Of a stretch of 64,000 nucleotides of DNA, positions 1 through 10,899 are shown in pieces. The notes under the pieces are model-generated. The model made no database searches. It was not told where the DNA came from and saw only the letters and a list, made by a program, of their open reading frames with translations. Source of the DNA: Diphasiastrum complanatum (taxonomy: Eukaryota; Streptophyta; Lycopodiopsida; Lycopodiales; Lycopodiaceae); assembly GCA_029204225.1 (NCBI GenBank), contig CM055103.1, positions 7,190,208 through 7,254,207 of the forward strand. Reading direction: 5' to 3'. The stretch's first letter is position 1. Each line of letters starts with the position of its first letter. Both the position numbers and the translations under genes were made by a program.

Positions 1-1857
1 ATGATAATAATTCTTCCTCACTATCATTCACAATGACATCATTCAAAGTACACCCTACTTTGAACTCTCCACATACTTCTCTTCTCCTTGACTTGTGACT
101 ATCTCCCTTACCAAATCTCTTGATAGAACCATTTGATCTACTCTCTTTGTGAAGACATGTGGCTCCACTTGCTGGAAAAATAACTTTCTTGGAATCATAA
201 CAAAAGAATGTAGAAGAACCACCTCCTTCATGCATGCACCTAGCAACATCTTTTGACATATGATCAAAGAAATCATTAACAACAATCTTTTCCAAGGAAG
301 AACCTTCACCTCCATTGATGAAATTAGCTCTTTCCTTACCTTTTGCATGCTTGCACTTGCCATGAAGAACCATTGAAACACCATCATTATCCTCAAGACT
401 AGCCAAGTTAGCACAATGATGAACATCTCCAAGAAGCATATTAGATCTTGACCTAGGTCTAGCATAAGGAAGCTTTTTAGACTTTACATAAGATCCACCA
501 ACCTTATTGATGCTAAAAGGTAACTTTGGAAAGTTGAGACCAATCTTCTTTTCCATTCCATCCTTTTTGTTAGCCATAACAAAAGCATCAAGCTTGGAAA
601 GTCTACCTTGTCTATTGCCCCTAGAAACCAAGATTTCTTCCTTTGTAATGAAACAAGCATCACCACCAAAATTTACCATGTATCCTTTCTCTATCATTTG
701 ACCAACACTTAGCAAACTCTTTGAAGGTGAAGGAATGTAAAGAACACCATCAAGTCTTGCTTTCCTATTAGTAGAGAGACAAATAGGAATTGAACCAATA
801 CCTTCAATCACACACTCACCACCATTGGCCATGTGAATTGCTTTCTTGGCTCCATCATAAGTGACCAAAGAAGTAAAGAACTCCTTGTGACTAGTCATGT
901 GTGATCTAGCTCCACTATCAATCCACCATGAATCTTTGTCACCTTCACTTGATATTGGACTTGAAGAACACATCAAAAGAGAATCACCACCACCTAGATC
1001 CTCATCATTAGTAGTAAAGTTGATTTGCTTGCTACCTTCATCTCTTTGCTTCTTCAAAAATTCATTTGCAAAATGCCATTTGATTCCACAATAAAAGCAT
1101 TTCAGCTTAGACTTATCTTTCTTTTTGCCAAAAGAAGAAGCCTCACCTTGATCTTGCCCTTTAGACCACTTGCCTTTGCCTTTGCCCTTGAACTTGCCTT
1201 TGATGAAAATAGTCTCCTCTTCATAATGAGATGTCGATGTAGATCCACCTCCTTTTGACTAAAGCCTATACTCCTCATTCACCAAGATCTCTTGCAAATC
1301 CACAATACTTGGCAAAGTCTTTGAATAGCAAAACTTTGAACAAGATTAGCATGATCATCCAACAAGCCATTAAGTATAACTTGAACAAGTTCTACCTCCT
1401 TAATGCTTTCATCAATACATGCTAACTCATTATTGAGTGCTTTAACCCTCAAAACAAAAGCATGAGTACTCTCTTCCTTCTTTTGAAAACTTTGAGAGAT
1501 TTGCCTCCTAAGAGTAAGCACTCTTGATGTAGACTTGGATTCATAAAGCTTCTTCAAAGCTTCCCAAGCCTCCAAAGATGATGTGCACTTACCAACTTCC
1601 TTGAGAAGTTAATTGGCAACATTCATCTTGATCATGTGTAGAGCTTTTTTTGCTCTCTTGTCATACCTCACTTGATCTTGTTGAGTTGCTGGTCTCTCCT
1701 CCAAACCTACAACAATCAAAGGTTGGTTGGAGAAGACTACATGGAGCAAATCGAGAGGTAATTTCTTCAAGGCAAGGAAGATCTCATTGGTGAGCTTATT
1801 GAGGTTTGTTATGGATTCAAAAAGGCTGGATTTATTAGGTTTGATACTCATCTTCAC
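1..1857 (-). pseudogene. Ty1/copia gag-protease remnant (5' part of a Copia polyprotein), family A relative
   Basis: Read on the minus strand, the gag start lies at 1857 and translates into a UBN2-type Copia gag closely matching the intact element at 17443-23288 (shared stretches RYDKRAKKALHMIKMNV and VLNLRRQI-like, then VILNGLLDDHANLVQS). One in-frame stop at 1609-1611 splits gag. A zinc knuckle near 1075-1110 keeps C-X2-C-X4-H but its last Cys is Phe. The protease motif WWIDSGA is readable near 907-930. The downstream pre-integrase region is recognisable only in pieces and the frame is broken near 480 and 1260. The rest of pol would lie beyond the window's left edge. The 5' LTR and leader expected to the right of 1857 are absent and replaced by Copia sequence on the opposite strand. 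A dead copy. Confidence 0.85.
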
Positions 1858-1859
1858 CT

Positions 1860-2999
1860 ACTCTGCTTCATGTTGGATGAAAAGTTTGGAATCTATCTTT
1901 TGATCTATGATGGTGACATTGGTGACATTGTTTTCACTAACCTTTGTGAAAATTCGAGATCAAGCATTGATGAGATCTTGTTGGATCTTGATATATGTTG
2001 GAGAGGGAGTATTTTCAGAGGTCCAGGTCTGAAGATATTCATATCTTTGATGATCAAGAGAAAGGTAAGCAAGTGGAAGCGACTCATTTTGCTTTACTCA
2101 CATGTTTTGGAGATTTTTCTTGTGTAGATGATGCTATGCAAGTGGATAGTGGTTCTCATGTTTTTCATACTGGAAAAGCAAGTAATGGATCTGGAAAACA
2201 AAGTTTGCTCAATGACTTTGATGGTCAAGTTGATGATCAAGAGGTTGGTCTGAAAGGGCTTCAACAACACGAAAGGAAAGGTGACAATTTGGAGCTAGTC
2301 AAGAGCATCAAAGGAAGGTTATTTGGAAAAGATTTTATGGATCTATTTTTTAAGATTGTTGAAGACTCAAGTAAGGTCAAAAGAGCAGCAAGGAAGTGTT
2401 GTTCAAGTTTACTTTACTTGTTCTATCTCACGTTTGAGCTATTTTATGTGGATGTGTGCAAATTGTCAAGATATGGACAAACTAGCTACAATGTCTTGCA
2501 ATATCTTATTGTTGGAGTTGTACTAGCATTCTTGGATGGTTTTGCCGATGGAAATGAAGCTATTGGAGGTTCATTATGTCACTCATTAATGACCAAGTCA
2601 TCAAGGTTTGATGATATCTTGTGGCAAGATGGAGATGGAGGCTCATTCATGGAGTTTTATGGTGGAGACATATCAAGAAAGGACAAAGTTGGAGGAGACA
2701 AGCAAGCAAATGGTCATCACTCACATTTATTGTTTGGTTGCTGTAATTTTCCAGAGAGTTCAAAGTTTGAAGCATGGAGGAATCATTTCATTCACATTCT
2801 ATTTGGTTCTTCACATTCTAGTTATATCTTGATGTGTAAAGAGATAGTGAAACATCCAATTTGGACACTATTCTCTATATCAATTATGAAAGATACTTTA
2901 GAACCTTAGAAAGGAGATCTATACTTAGGATGGAGATCATTCTAAAGTTGTATCAAAGTAGTATGATTAAAACTATGCCAAAACTAGTTGAAGAGGGAG
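1860..2999 (+). pseudogene. Copia integrase-RT linker fused to unrecognised sequence, ending in a polypurine tract
   Basis: The plus-strand translation around 1995-2143 (EKGKQVEATHFALLTCFGD, then CVDDAMQ) matches the linker between integrase and RT of the intact Copia ORF (GKGKQVVDGSNYAFLTSFD, CVDEARQ). After about 2143 the similarity stops. A reading frame continues to 2909 with no RT or RNase H motif, so the catalytic 3' half of pol has been lost or replaced. The segment ends with GAAGAGGGAGTG at 2990-3001, which overlaps the start of the following LTR. This tract encodes LVEEGV just as in the intact element, which fixes the orientation and shows this is the 3' end of a Copia element. What the 2143-2909 sequence is, I cannot say. 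Confidence 0.6.
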
Positions 3000-3694
3000 T
3001 GTGAGAGATTTCAACTAGTTTAGTCTAGTTTAGTCATATTTTGGTAAATTGTCAATAAGAGGCCAAAACTCATTTTAGACTTAGAGATAAACTTTTTGAC
3101 GTTATATTAGTTTAAAATACATTCAATAAACACTTTTTGAAAGTGTGAGAAAGTTGATAGTCACGTTTTAGAGAGATTCAAATTTGAACTTTGGGTACAT
3201 TGAACCTAGACCCAAAAATAGTAGGGTTTACATTTTGGAGGGAATGCCAAGTGGCCAAATAGGGTTTGGACACTCTATAAAAGGATGTAGCTCGTGGAGA
3301 GACAAATCTTCTCTCTTATATCTCTCATTTCGTCATTATACATGGTTCTCTTTGGGTTCTAATACTCATTGGTGCACTATCTTGGTGTTATCTTGCAATT
3401 CTATGTGTAGAATGATCATTTATTGCTATTTTCAGTTCCACACGTGTGAAATACAATAGGATATTGTAATCGTACGGACAAAAAACATATTTTATGTTTT
3501 GGTTCATGTTTGATCAAGCTCTCTTAGAGTTTGCATCTCATTTTGTATGTAGAAGCTGATTTTTCTACATTGGCAGGATTGTTGGTTTGCTCCTTATTGT
3601 AACCAAAGATCAGGGACATGGATTGGATCTTGAATGATCTGAAATCCTTCACATTTTTTCTTGTACGTAGGATCTTGAGGAGGTGACTCTTACA
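3000..3694 (+). repeat. Copia 3' LTR
   Basis: It starts TGTGAGAG directly after the polypurine tract and is called to end at CTCTTACA, a 7/8 inverted match to the start. A TATA box (TATAAAA, 3276-3282) and the palindrome CACACGTGTG (3439-3448) lie inside. The first 20 bases resemble the edge of the intact Copia LTR (shared TCAACTAGT), so it belongs to a related lineage. The right end is less certain; CTTCACA at 3647-3653 is an alternative. No second LTR is in the window. Confidence 0.6.
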
Positions 3695-6600
3695 CAACCC
3701 ATGTGAGCAGTAGCATCATTCATTTTCCTCTCCAAGTCTCCATTCTTGAGTCTTGACCGTGTGTGTCGAGTCTTGACTCTCCATCGGACATCCAGATTTT
3801 AGATTCCATTCCAACCAGTGCCCTTCGCAACCTTTAAGCTTAGGTGCCTGGTTCTGGCAGTCTGCCTCGTCACTGCTAGTAGCCATTATTAAGTCACCTT
3901 TCATTCATACCCACAGATTTTTGCTTGCAAATGATAGTACATTCTACAATACTAATAGATTGGAGCATAGTGACCATTATAATAGAGACACAAAATTGAT
4001 CTCTACATAATACATAGCTTTGTTATCACATCAAAGTAAAAGAGCAGAAAAGTGCACCACTGCTTAGTCACTGAGAGTCTGAGATGACTTAAGACATCAA
4101 AAACAATTTTGAAGTAGTTGTTTGAGTACTTACGTAAGTAATTTTAATGCAATTAGTATATCTAAGATCTATTTCCAAGATGTTTATGCGAGACATTTGC
4201 ATAGTTTAGGTGTATGTTATGTAATTGATGCAAATTGCTTCAATAACATCTTCGAATGTTATTATTCGCTGGATGTTTTTTCAAATGACTAAAAGGTTGT
4301 ACACGCTGAAAAATGAATTAGTTTAATGAAAGCTACTACTTAGAATGCTTTCGAGTTTTTGTCTTTTTGAGTTGAATGTGTTATGGGATAAACATTTCAA
4401 AGATCATCCTAAATTGTGGTTTTGTGTGCAGATTTCAGAAGTGAATATTTCAACGTGATGGAGGCAAGAGGAGCAATTAAGAAGGATTGCACTATGCTGA
4501 TTGTATGTGTGAAGTAGCATGGAAACTATCTTCTACACCTTTTTTAATAAGTGATGGTCCAAATGACTACAACAAATATCGATATAGATTTTGGTTCGCA
4601 TACTATATTGTTATACTTGCTAATAGCTACACCAAGAAAGCTAAAACAGGTTATGAAGTACCATTTTGCGTAGTTACTCTAGACAAGTTTACTTGGTAGG
4701 TTTTGACAAAAGAAACTCATGACAAATCAAACTATATCAAGTTTCATGGATGAGAATTCCCAAGCCCTCAAATCGTGTACAAAATTCAGCTTTGGATGTA
4801 TGTGAAGTGAATTTATAAACATTTTTGTACATTGGAGGATGATTGTGATATGACAAGCACGTAAATTTTCTAAACTTTGTTTATGGTTCAACTATTTTCT
4901 ATGTCATGATCAAATTGTGTGACCTTCGGCCATTTCTTGCCTAGGACGTGTTATGTAGATGTCAAATTTAACATTTTAACAAGATTTCTATATGCTTTTG
5001 AAGTACATTTAACATAGGTCTAATAAGATAGATTGATCGTTGATGTCGAGCTAGATTGAAGCGTACATAGTGCTATGTGTAGTGTGGTTTGAACTTTGCA
5101 TTTGTGTTGTATGTATGATTGGGTTTAGTGTGCATAATTGGTTGTAATGTATAACTTATAAATCATTATTTAGGTGATCATCTCAAGTTCTGTACAAATT
5201 TCATATACAGTTTATGTCATGTAGACTTGTATTCATGTGCAAACATTGTGTAGGGTCATCGCCACTATTGAATTTAAGTGGATTGCATTTTGGGTTTCAT
5301 GAGCTTTAGTTAGATTCATCACACATTTAGTTATTAAAACAAGACTGAATATTTTACTTACGAAACAAAAAATGGTATAAATGAGAATTTCAAGGTTCGA
5401 AAATTTTGCAAAGAATTTGTAAAAAGGAGGACACGACAAATTATAAGCAGGAAATATGAGGTTGTAGATGAAAATTTGAAGGTTTTAGAATCAGGAAAAG
5501 AAAATTCTATAAAGGTAGGTAGGGCACATTTTATGTAGGAAATAGAATGTTGTCAATGAAAAGATGAAGGTTCCAAGACCCTGGAAAAAGATTTTTTGTA
5601 GGAAAAGTGCATTCACTTGTGGATGTGTAGGATCCGGAAGGAATATTTGAATTCAGAGAAGTCTGGATTTATACCAGATTTTGTAGGTTAAGTAGGAGAG
5701 GTTTCCCAAGCACTGGGATGTAGGCAAAAGGTGAAAGCAAAAAGCTCATAAGTTCTAACTATAAGTCGCTGCCATTAGCGACACTGATGCATGTGCAGTA
5801 TGGCTCATGAGATCAGACGACGTAGATGATTTTGTCGCTGAGCATAGAGCTTGGAGTGTTCATGAATCTACGACATAAAGTGCGCATGGGGATGGTGTCT
5901 CATTCATGTTCCTGGGCCCGGGGAACCGGTTGCTGGGGTATGGGGTAATTACTAGTGACGATCACAGGTGGATACGTGCTTTAAACATGAACCATATTAC
6001 CTGCCGAATATGGACTAACAGAAACCGCCCAACTTCCAACGAACAACGGATTGATTCCTCATTCCCAAAGCAAACCCATGTGAGGAAGCGGATGGAGCCA
6101 CTGCACAGATTATGCAGGTGAAGCACCAGCATCAGAGGCAGCGGCGAGGAATGGATTGCACATGCAGAGATACATGATGGGAGTACTGTATATGGCGCAT
6201 GTGACTAGTTCGATATGCATGTGACGACGCCACAGTAAAGCTATCATATATTCTACACTTTCTTTTGGAGTACAGTCAGCCACATCGGAGACTCAACTGA
6301 TTCGGAGTACTATAGTTTATACCTTCAGACGCAACTGAGACTGCCATGCCTAAGGAAGGACTCAGGTCCCAGGAGCTGCCTTACTCCAAGGTAGGTGTGG
6401 TGGTTGAAACCAAGCATTTCATTGAGACGGCCCTACCTCATTCAAGCACTACAACCGTACAACGAGAACATGGCATAATTCCTCACCAAAACCTGCTCTT
6501 TATGTACCATCAAAGGTGACTATGCAAGGCATTCTTTTTGCCAGTGATATCCGCCATTTATGCAATGTCATTGGTTTTAGACAGTATGTATGCATCACAA

Positions 6601-7114
6601 AGGGTGTCTTATTAGAGGTAGTCTCTTTTGATGCATCATAGAAGGTGGCTTTTCAAAAGCCGTCTCTTTTGATAGATGAATGGCCAAAAAATTGATGTCA
6701 TTTATTATGTAAAAAGGACCAAGATCAATATTGAAAGTTCTTTTTAAAGATATACATATACATATACACATGACCTTATCATCTAAGAAAAACAATTGCA
6801 TTTAGTTCATAGAATCACTTCAAAGTGATGCCCTAAGCAAGCATCTACAGTACCCTGTTGTCACATTTTGGAGTGCGCAAACTTGGGTGTCACTTTAGAA
6901 GAAGGATGTGTGTCATCATCAAATAGCAAGAAGTCATATATGATACACCCCATACATCTAGGTGAACCTCATGTACTAGCATGATCCATACATGCTTGTT
7001 CATAGATATGATTGTGTGCTCTCAAGAAAAGCCATGATTAACAATATGATAGTCTTGAATACCATGTAGCAATCATGACAAATATATGGTTATCACCACT
7101 CCTACATAGGTGTA
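3695..7114. other. Stretch without a recognisable gene
   Basis: Only short open frames occur (for example 4487-4699 and 5906-6121, both plus), with no family motif I can support. Around 6600-6660 there are repeated GTCTCTTTTGAT motifs and a GGCTTTT/AAAAGCC hairpin, of the kind seen in subterminal regions of DNA transposons, but no terminus could be placed. Confidence 0.4.
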
Positions 7115-7538
7115 ATGTTATATAGTAGTTCAAGTGATTTCCCAAACCTAAAAGAACTATCTGAAAACCAATCTAAGATGTACAACAAAGACTACAAAGA
7201 GTACTCAATACTACTGTATAGCAATCTCAACTACTATAATACATTCACTAGTTCATTTATGCTTATGTACAAATTTCAACCTAGATCTCTAGTTAATGTG
7301 GAGATAAAATCTATTCAGATCCAGAAGGTTGTAGATTTTTTTGCATGAAATGCAAGAAATGTGGCAAGTAGCTAAGGATAGTATCCATAGTGCTCATAAA
7401 GCTAAGCACTATGCCAATCTTAAGAGATCTTTTTGATGACTGTGTATAGTATCTTAGAATTTCAAAAGATTCTAGGAGATTACGTCCAGGCAAGCGTTGT
7501 AAATTGCTTACCAAATCTTGTGGACCATTTAGGATTGT

Positions 7539-7876
7539 ATGAAAAATTGGTTCTTTAGCTTACGAACTAGATCTTCAAGGAAATCTACTGCACACCTAGT
7601 ATTTCAGGTAAGCTGGTTAAAATTATGTATACATGAAGGTGATACAGTTGGATCTGATGATGATTTATCCCATTTAGAAAATTTATTGCTTACTGTACTT
7701 TTGAAACCTGAGAAAGTACTTAGAACTAAAGATAAACAATTGAGAAATTGTTTTATGTCTAAGTTTGATGGAAGGGTCACACTGAGGATGATGATTCATG
7801 GGAGTGAGTTGAAAGTATAAAGAAGAACTTTCCTAAGTTTCACTTCCGAGGACAGAAACAGTTCAAGGGGGAAAGA
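7539..7876 (+). pseudogene. Ty3/gypsy (chromovirus) pol C-terminus with chromodomain remnant
   Basis: The translation reads FQVSWLKLCIHEGD, then LKPEKVLRTKDKQLRN, and after a frameshift TEDDDSWE and SIKKNFPKFHFRGQ. This is the order found at the end of chromovirus polyproteins: the C-terminal FHVS-LKK-like segment of integrase, followed by a chromodomain with the ED-x-SWE motif. The frame shifts near 7755 and a stop follows SWE. The coding end is followed by a purine-rich tract (CAAGGGGGAAAGAA, 7863-7876) and a TGTTATGTCC LTR-like start, as expected for the 3' end of a gypsy element. RT and the integrase core are not readable upstream, so only the tail survives. Confidence 0.6.
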
Positions 7877-8675
7877 ATGTTATGTCCACATCTTGCATAT
7901 AGGATTCGACATAATCGTAGACTTGGACGCACGGTTCTCCAGTACTCGAGATTATTGGTTACATCTCGTTATTCCGAACTAGGCTAGAAATGTAATTCAT
8001 AACCCTATGAGGGCCCAATCACATATGTGGAGCTAGTGCAGGGGTTAGGATAACTATTGGCATTTGTAGAGTATGACTAGTAATGAAAAGTGCTTTTCGA
8101 AATATTCTTGGTTTGCATGGAGGCATGCATAGGAAAAGCTGTGGCTATATGAACTCACCCTGCTACCATTCCAATTTGTGGTTTGTCTTAGATACTTCTT
8201 GTCAACTTCTTCCTCTCTTTATAAGAAACTTAGCAAGTTTCAAAAGATGTCATATTAATCATGATAAGGCATAGGAAGCACTATAAAGAAGACCTTTCCA
8301 AGATTTTCTTTATTAGCCTCATAAGTCCATATTTATGAGAAATCGACCTATCTACATCATGACATAAATTCACAAGGGGTCAAGCGAATTTGAATACCAA
8401 TATTTAGTATCACTCAGTTAACCATTGTTAACATAGGAAAATAGTTCATAACTACCAATTAAGTTATATGAACTAGATGGATGTTAATAGTCCTTCAAGG
8501 ACATTCTCCAAGGTTCACAAGTAGTAATCACTACCTCCCAAGAAATCTCATAAATTTGGGCTATAAAGCCCATAATATCAAAAAATTCATAAATATTTAA
8601 AAAAATAGAGAGATAGCTTAGGATCTTCAATTTTGTACCTTTGAGATATTTCTAAGCGGTCTAAACCAACACCTC
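7877..8675 (+). repeat. Probable gypsy 3' LTR, right end not defined
   Basis: It follows the polypurine tract of the chromovirus tail and starts TGTTATGTCCAC. A TATA-like CTATAAAG occurs near 8561. No matching second copy is in the window, so the right boundary is arbitrary: it is set where family X begins at 8676. Confidence 0.35.
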
Positions 8676-9742
8676 TGTTAGCGCAAAGCATCTCCTGCCT
8701 CTACTTCTCTATTAGCATCTATTCTTCCTCTATTAGCAGGTAATCAGCCCTTATGTGCTGCGATTCTACTTGATAGAGATTCCGCCAAACAACGGGTCTG
8801 CTATGGCTTCTAACGACTGTATGTTGTGGTACAATGGTAGTGTGCTCCCTCTGTCAGTGGCACACCTACGACCTGATTCGAATCCTTGATTGGCAATGGT
8901 AGCTCATCTTGGATATAGGATCTGTCAGGAACTTGATTTCCTACTTTCTACAGATTGTTTCAGTTCTTTCATTGGTCTTACATACTGCAAATTATTCCTA
9001 ATCTACTCTACTCAAAGAACAGAGAATTAAACTAAACCTACTCCTACTGAAATCACAAAATCAACACAACACCCTTTAAACTAAAATCAAAGAACCTACA
9101 AAGTGCTTCTTACAACTGTCACTCAAAGTTGTAAGAAGAATTCCTTAGGGAGCCAGAAACTGGGAAACATCAGAAATCAATGGAATGGTAGATCAATTTC
9201 CAAATCCTGCACATCTACTTGATGCTAATTTCAAACCAATTCTTAAAAGAAAAAAACAACAACAAGCACTTCTATACATCAGTACCCAAACAAAATGCAT
9301 GAAGATGGAGCATGGAAGGAAATGCAAGTAGAATGATCCTCAATTAACAATGCAACAACATTTCAGTACATTACACGCTTTGGAACTCATGGAGGCCTCT
9401 ATTTATAGCCACGAGCTGTTGAACCCAATTACATATTATTTTGGAGTCCACCTCTTGCAATTGAGTGAACCCCAATCTATAAAGATTTGGGTTCCACCTC
9501 TTATTTGATAATAGGATGCCTCTTTATTAAAAACATAACTTAAGTTGAGAGAGTCTTTATTACTAGCTCCCACATGGCTATCCATCTTTTGAGATGTACC
9601 ATGGGGCTCACAACTGTATATTTTAGCCTAGCACTAACAATTCTAGTGCTCTCAGACTCGGCTCTCAACTTCATCTCAACTAGAAGCCCTTTTGAGTGAA
9701 GAGGTTCTACATCGACACCACGGGGCATGGCATCAACTAACA
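8676..9742 (-). repeat. Family X LTR (full length, with TATA box)
   Basis: On the plus strand it starts TGTTAGCGCAAAGC and ends ...CAACTAACA, a TGTTAG/CTAACA inverted terminus. Just outside the right end, TTATCCTTCCCCTAT (9743-9757) is a polypurine tract read on the minus strand, so this is a minus-strand 3' LTR. A TATA box lies near 9402-9410 (minus GGCTATAAATAG). Most of the length is repeated in inverted orientation at 28606-29541. The open frame at 9540-9815 crosses the LTR edge and shows no known domain. The internal region to the right is lost by about 10050. Confidence 0.65.
8820..8892 (+). other. tRNA-like Pol III promoter (A and B box) inside family X LTR
   Basis: TGGTACAATGGTAG (8827-8840) resembles a tRNA A box and GATTCGAATCC (8875-8885) a B box. 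They are 48 bp apart, close to tRNA geometry. The arms do not fold into a clean cloverleaf, so this is tRNA-derived or SINE-like rather than a working tRNA gene. The same pair with the same spacing is at 29317-29375 on the minus strand. Confidence 0.45.
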
Positions 9743-10899
9743 TTATCCTTCCCCTATGGTGTTGCAGGTCCCACTGCATTGCTTTAGCTTCGACGTGTGG
9801 TTCTTGGAAAGACATAGATCAGCGTTTGCCTACGTAAAACCAAGAACTTATTGGCTTCATTGTTGCTTTTCTTGACAAAATTTCAAGGGTGCAGCAACTT
9901 ATTAGGATAGCCCTGCGTAATCGAGAGTCTCTTGTTTGCTCTTTTCAGTTTTTCTTCTATCAAGAGATTTCTTGTAGTTGACTTTCTTTTCGATGGCTTC
10001 AAATGTGATGAATCTTGTCTTTGCACCCAACAGAGTAGGTCCTAGGTATGGCCTTATCCCAAGTATGATCTTGCATATTTTATTACATTCCAGTCTTGAT
10101 TGTTCTTGGGCATTCTAAGCATCAAGAAATGGGTGTTTCTTGATTCTTGGACTGTTAGAGTGCTGTTAGGAATCTAGTTTTCTTGTTTCTTGTTTTCTTG
10201 GTTGGGTAGCTTAATCTTGTTTTTGTTTGTTTCTTGATTTAGTAGATAGTTTGTAGAATTACTCCCTGATTCAGAACGCTGATTTATTTGGGCTAGGATT
10301 GGTTGCATGGCTTGTTTATGCATGTAGCTGAGTAACGAATCCATCTCTCCCACTGACAGGCTGGGAATACACGCTGTGATTTGAGAAACGCTTCTGTTTG
10401 GAAACTGTTCTAATAAGAAGATCAAACCGTAAGAACCGTAACTAACAGAAGAACGAACGAAGAAGAGAAAAGAAGAGGAAACCGTGTTCACAAATTTAGT
10501 GGGAATCTCGCTGAATCCAAAGAAATGTCAGATTTGGGTAACACATACATTATCAACCTCCTCGACAACCGTTTGTTTCACAAAACCAACACACGCACTA
10601 CCAACTACAAAATAACCAAGTCCATATACAAGAGTTGCCCAGACAACCTAGACATGAACCTCAACCACAGCTGGCGCTCTTAGGACCACCTCCAAGAGGA
10701 CAACCTGATCTAGGAGCAGAAAAACATAGGCACCCTCGAGTCTGCACAAGCACATCTGGTAGAAAACTCCTATGATCACTCATATCATCATGATACAACA
10801 CTTCCATCATCTAGTCCTCACCAATATCAAACCGACAACTCATGCTCGTGCAAATGAGAAGAGTATTCTGCACCACCAGAAAACCCAACACAACTAGCT
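9743..10899. other. Family X internal remnant and dispersed repeat, no intact gene
   Basis: 9743-10050 should be the 3' internal part of the minus-strand X element, but its reading frames are closed. About 10065-10255 and 10430-10510 are repeated at about 26967-27165 and 27165-27245 in the same orientation. About 170 bp, including part of a short minus-strand open frame (10174-10491), is extra in this copy. That frame is rich in Asn and Lys and has no recognisable motif. Confidence 0.45.

Noticed and set aside
5906-6121. Open frame with GYGVITSDDHRWIRA, faintly like a cytochrome P450 C-helix region
   Set aside because: The match is short, the WxxxR pattern is not kept, and no other P450 motif is nearby.
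8820-8892. A true tRNA gene
   Set aside because: A and B boxes are present but acceptor and T stems do not pair well and no anticodon arm could be defined.
10174-10491. Minus-strand 105-residue gene
   Set aside because: It lies in a dispersed repeat, has low complexity and shows no motif.
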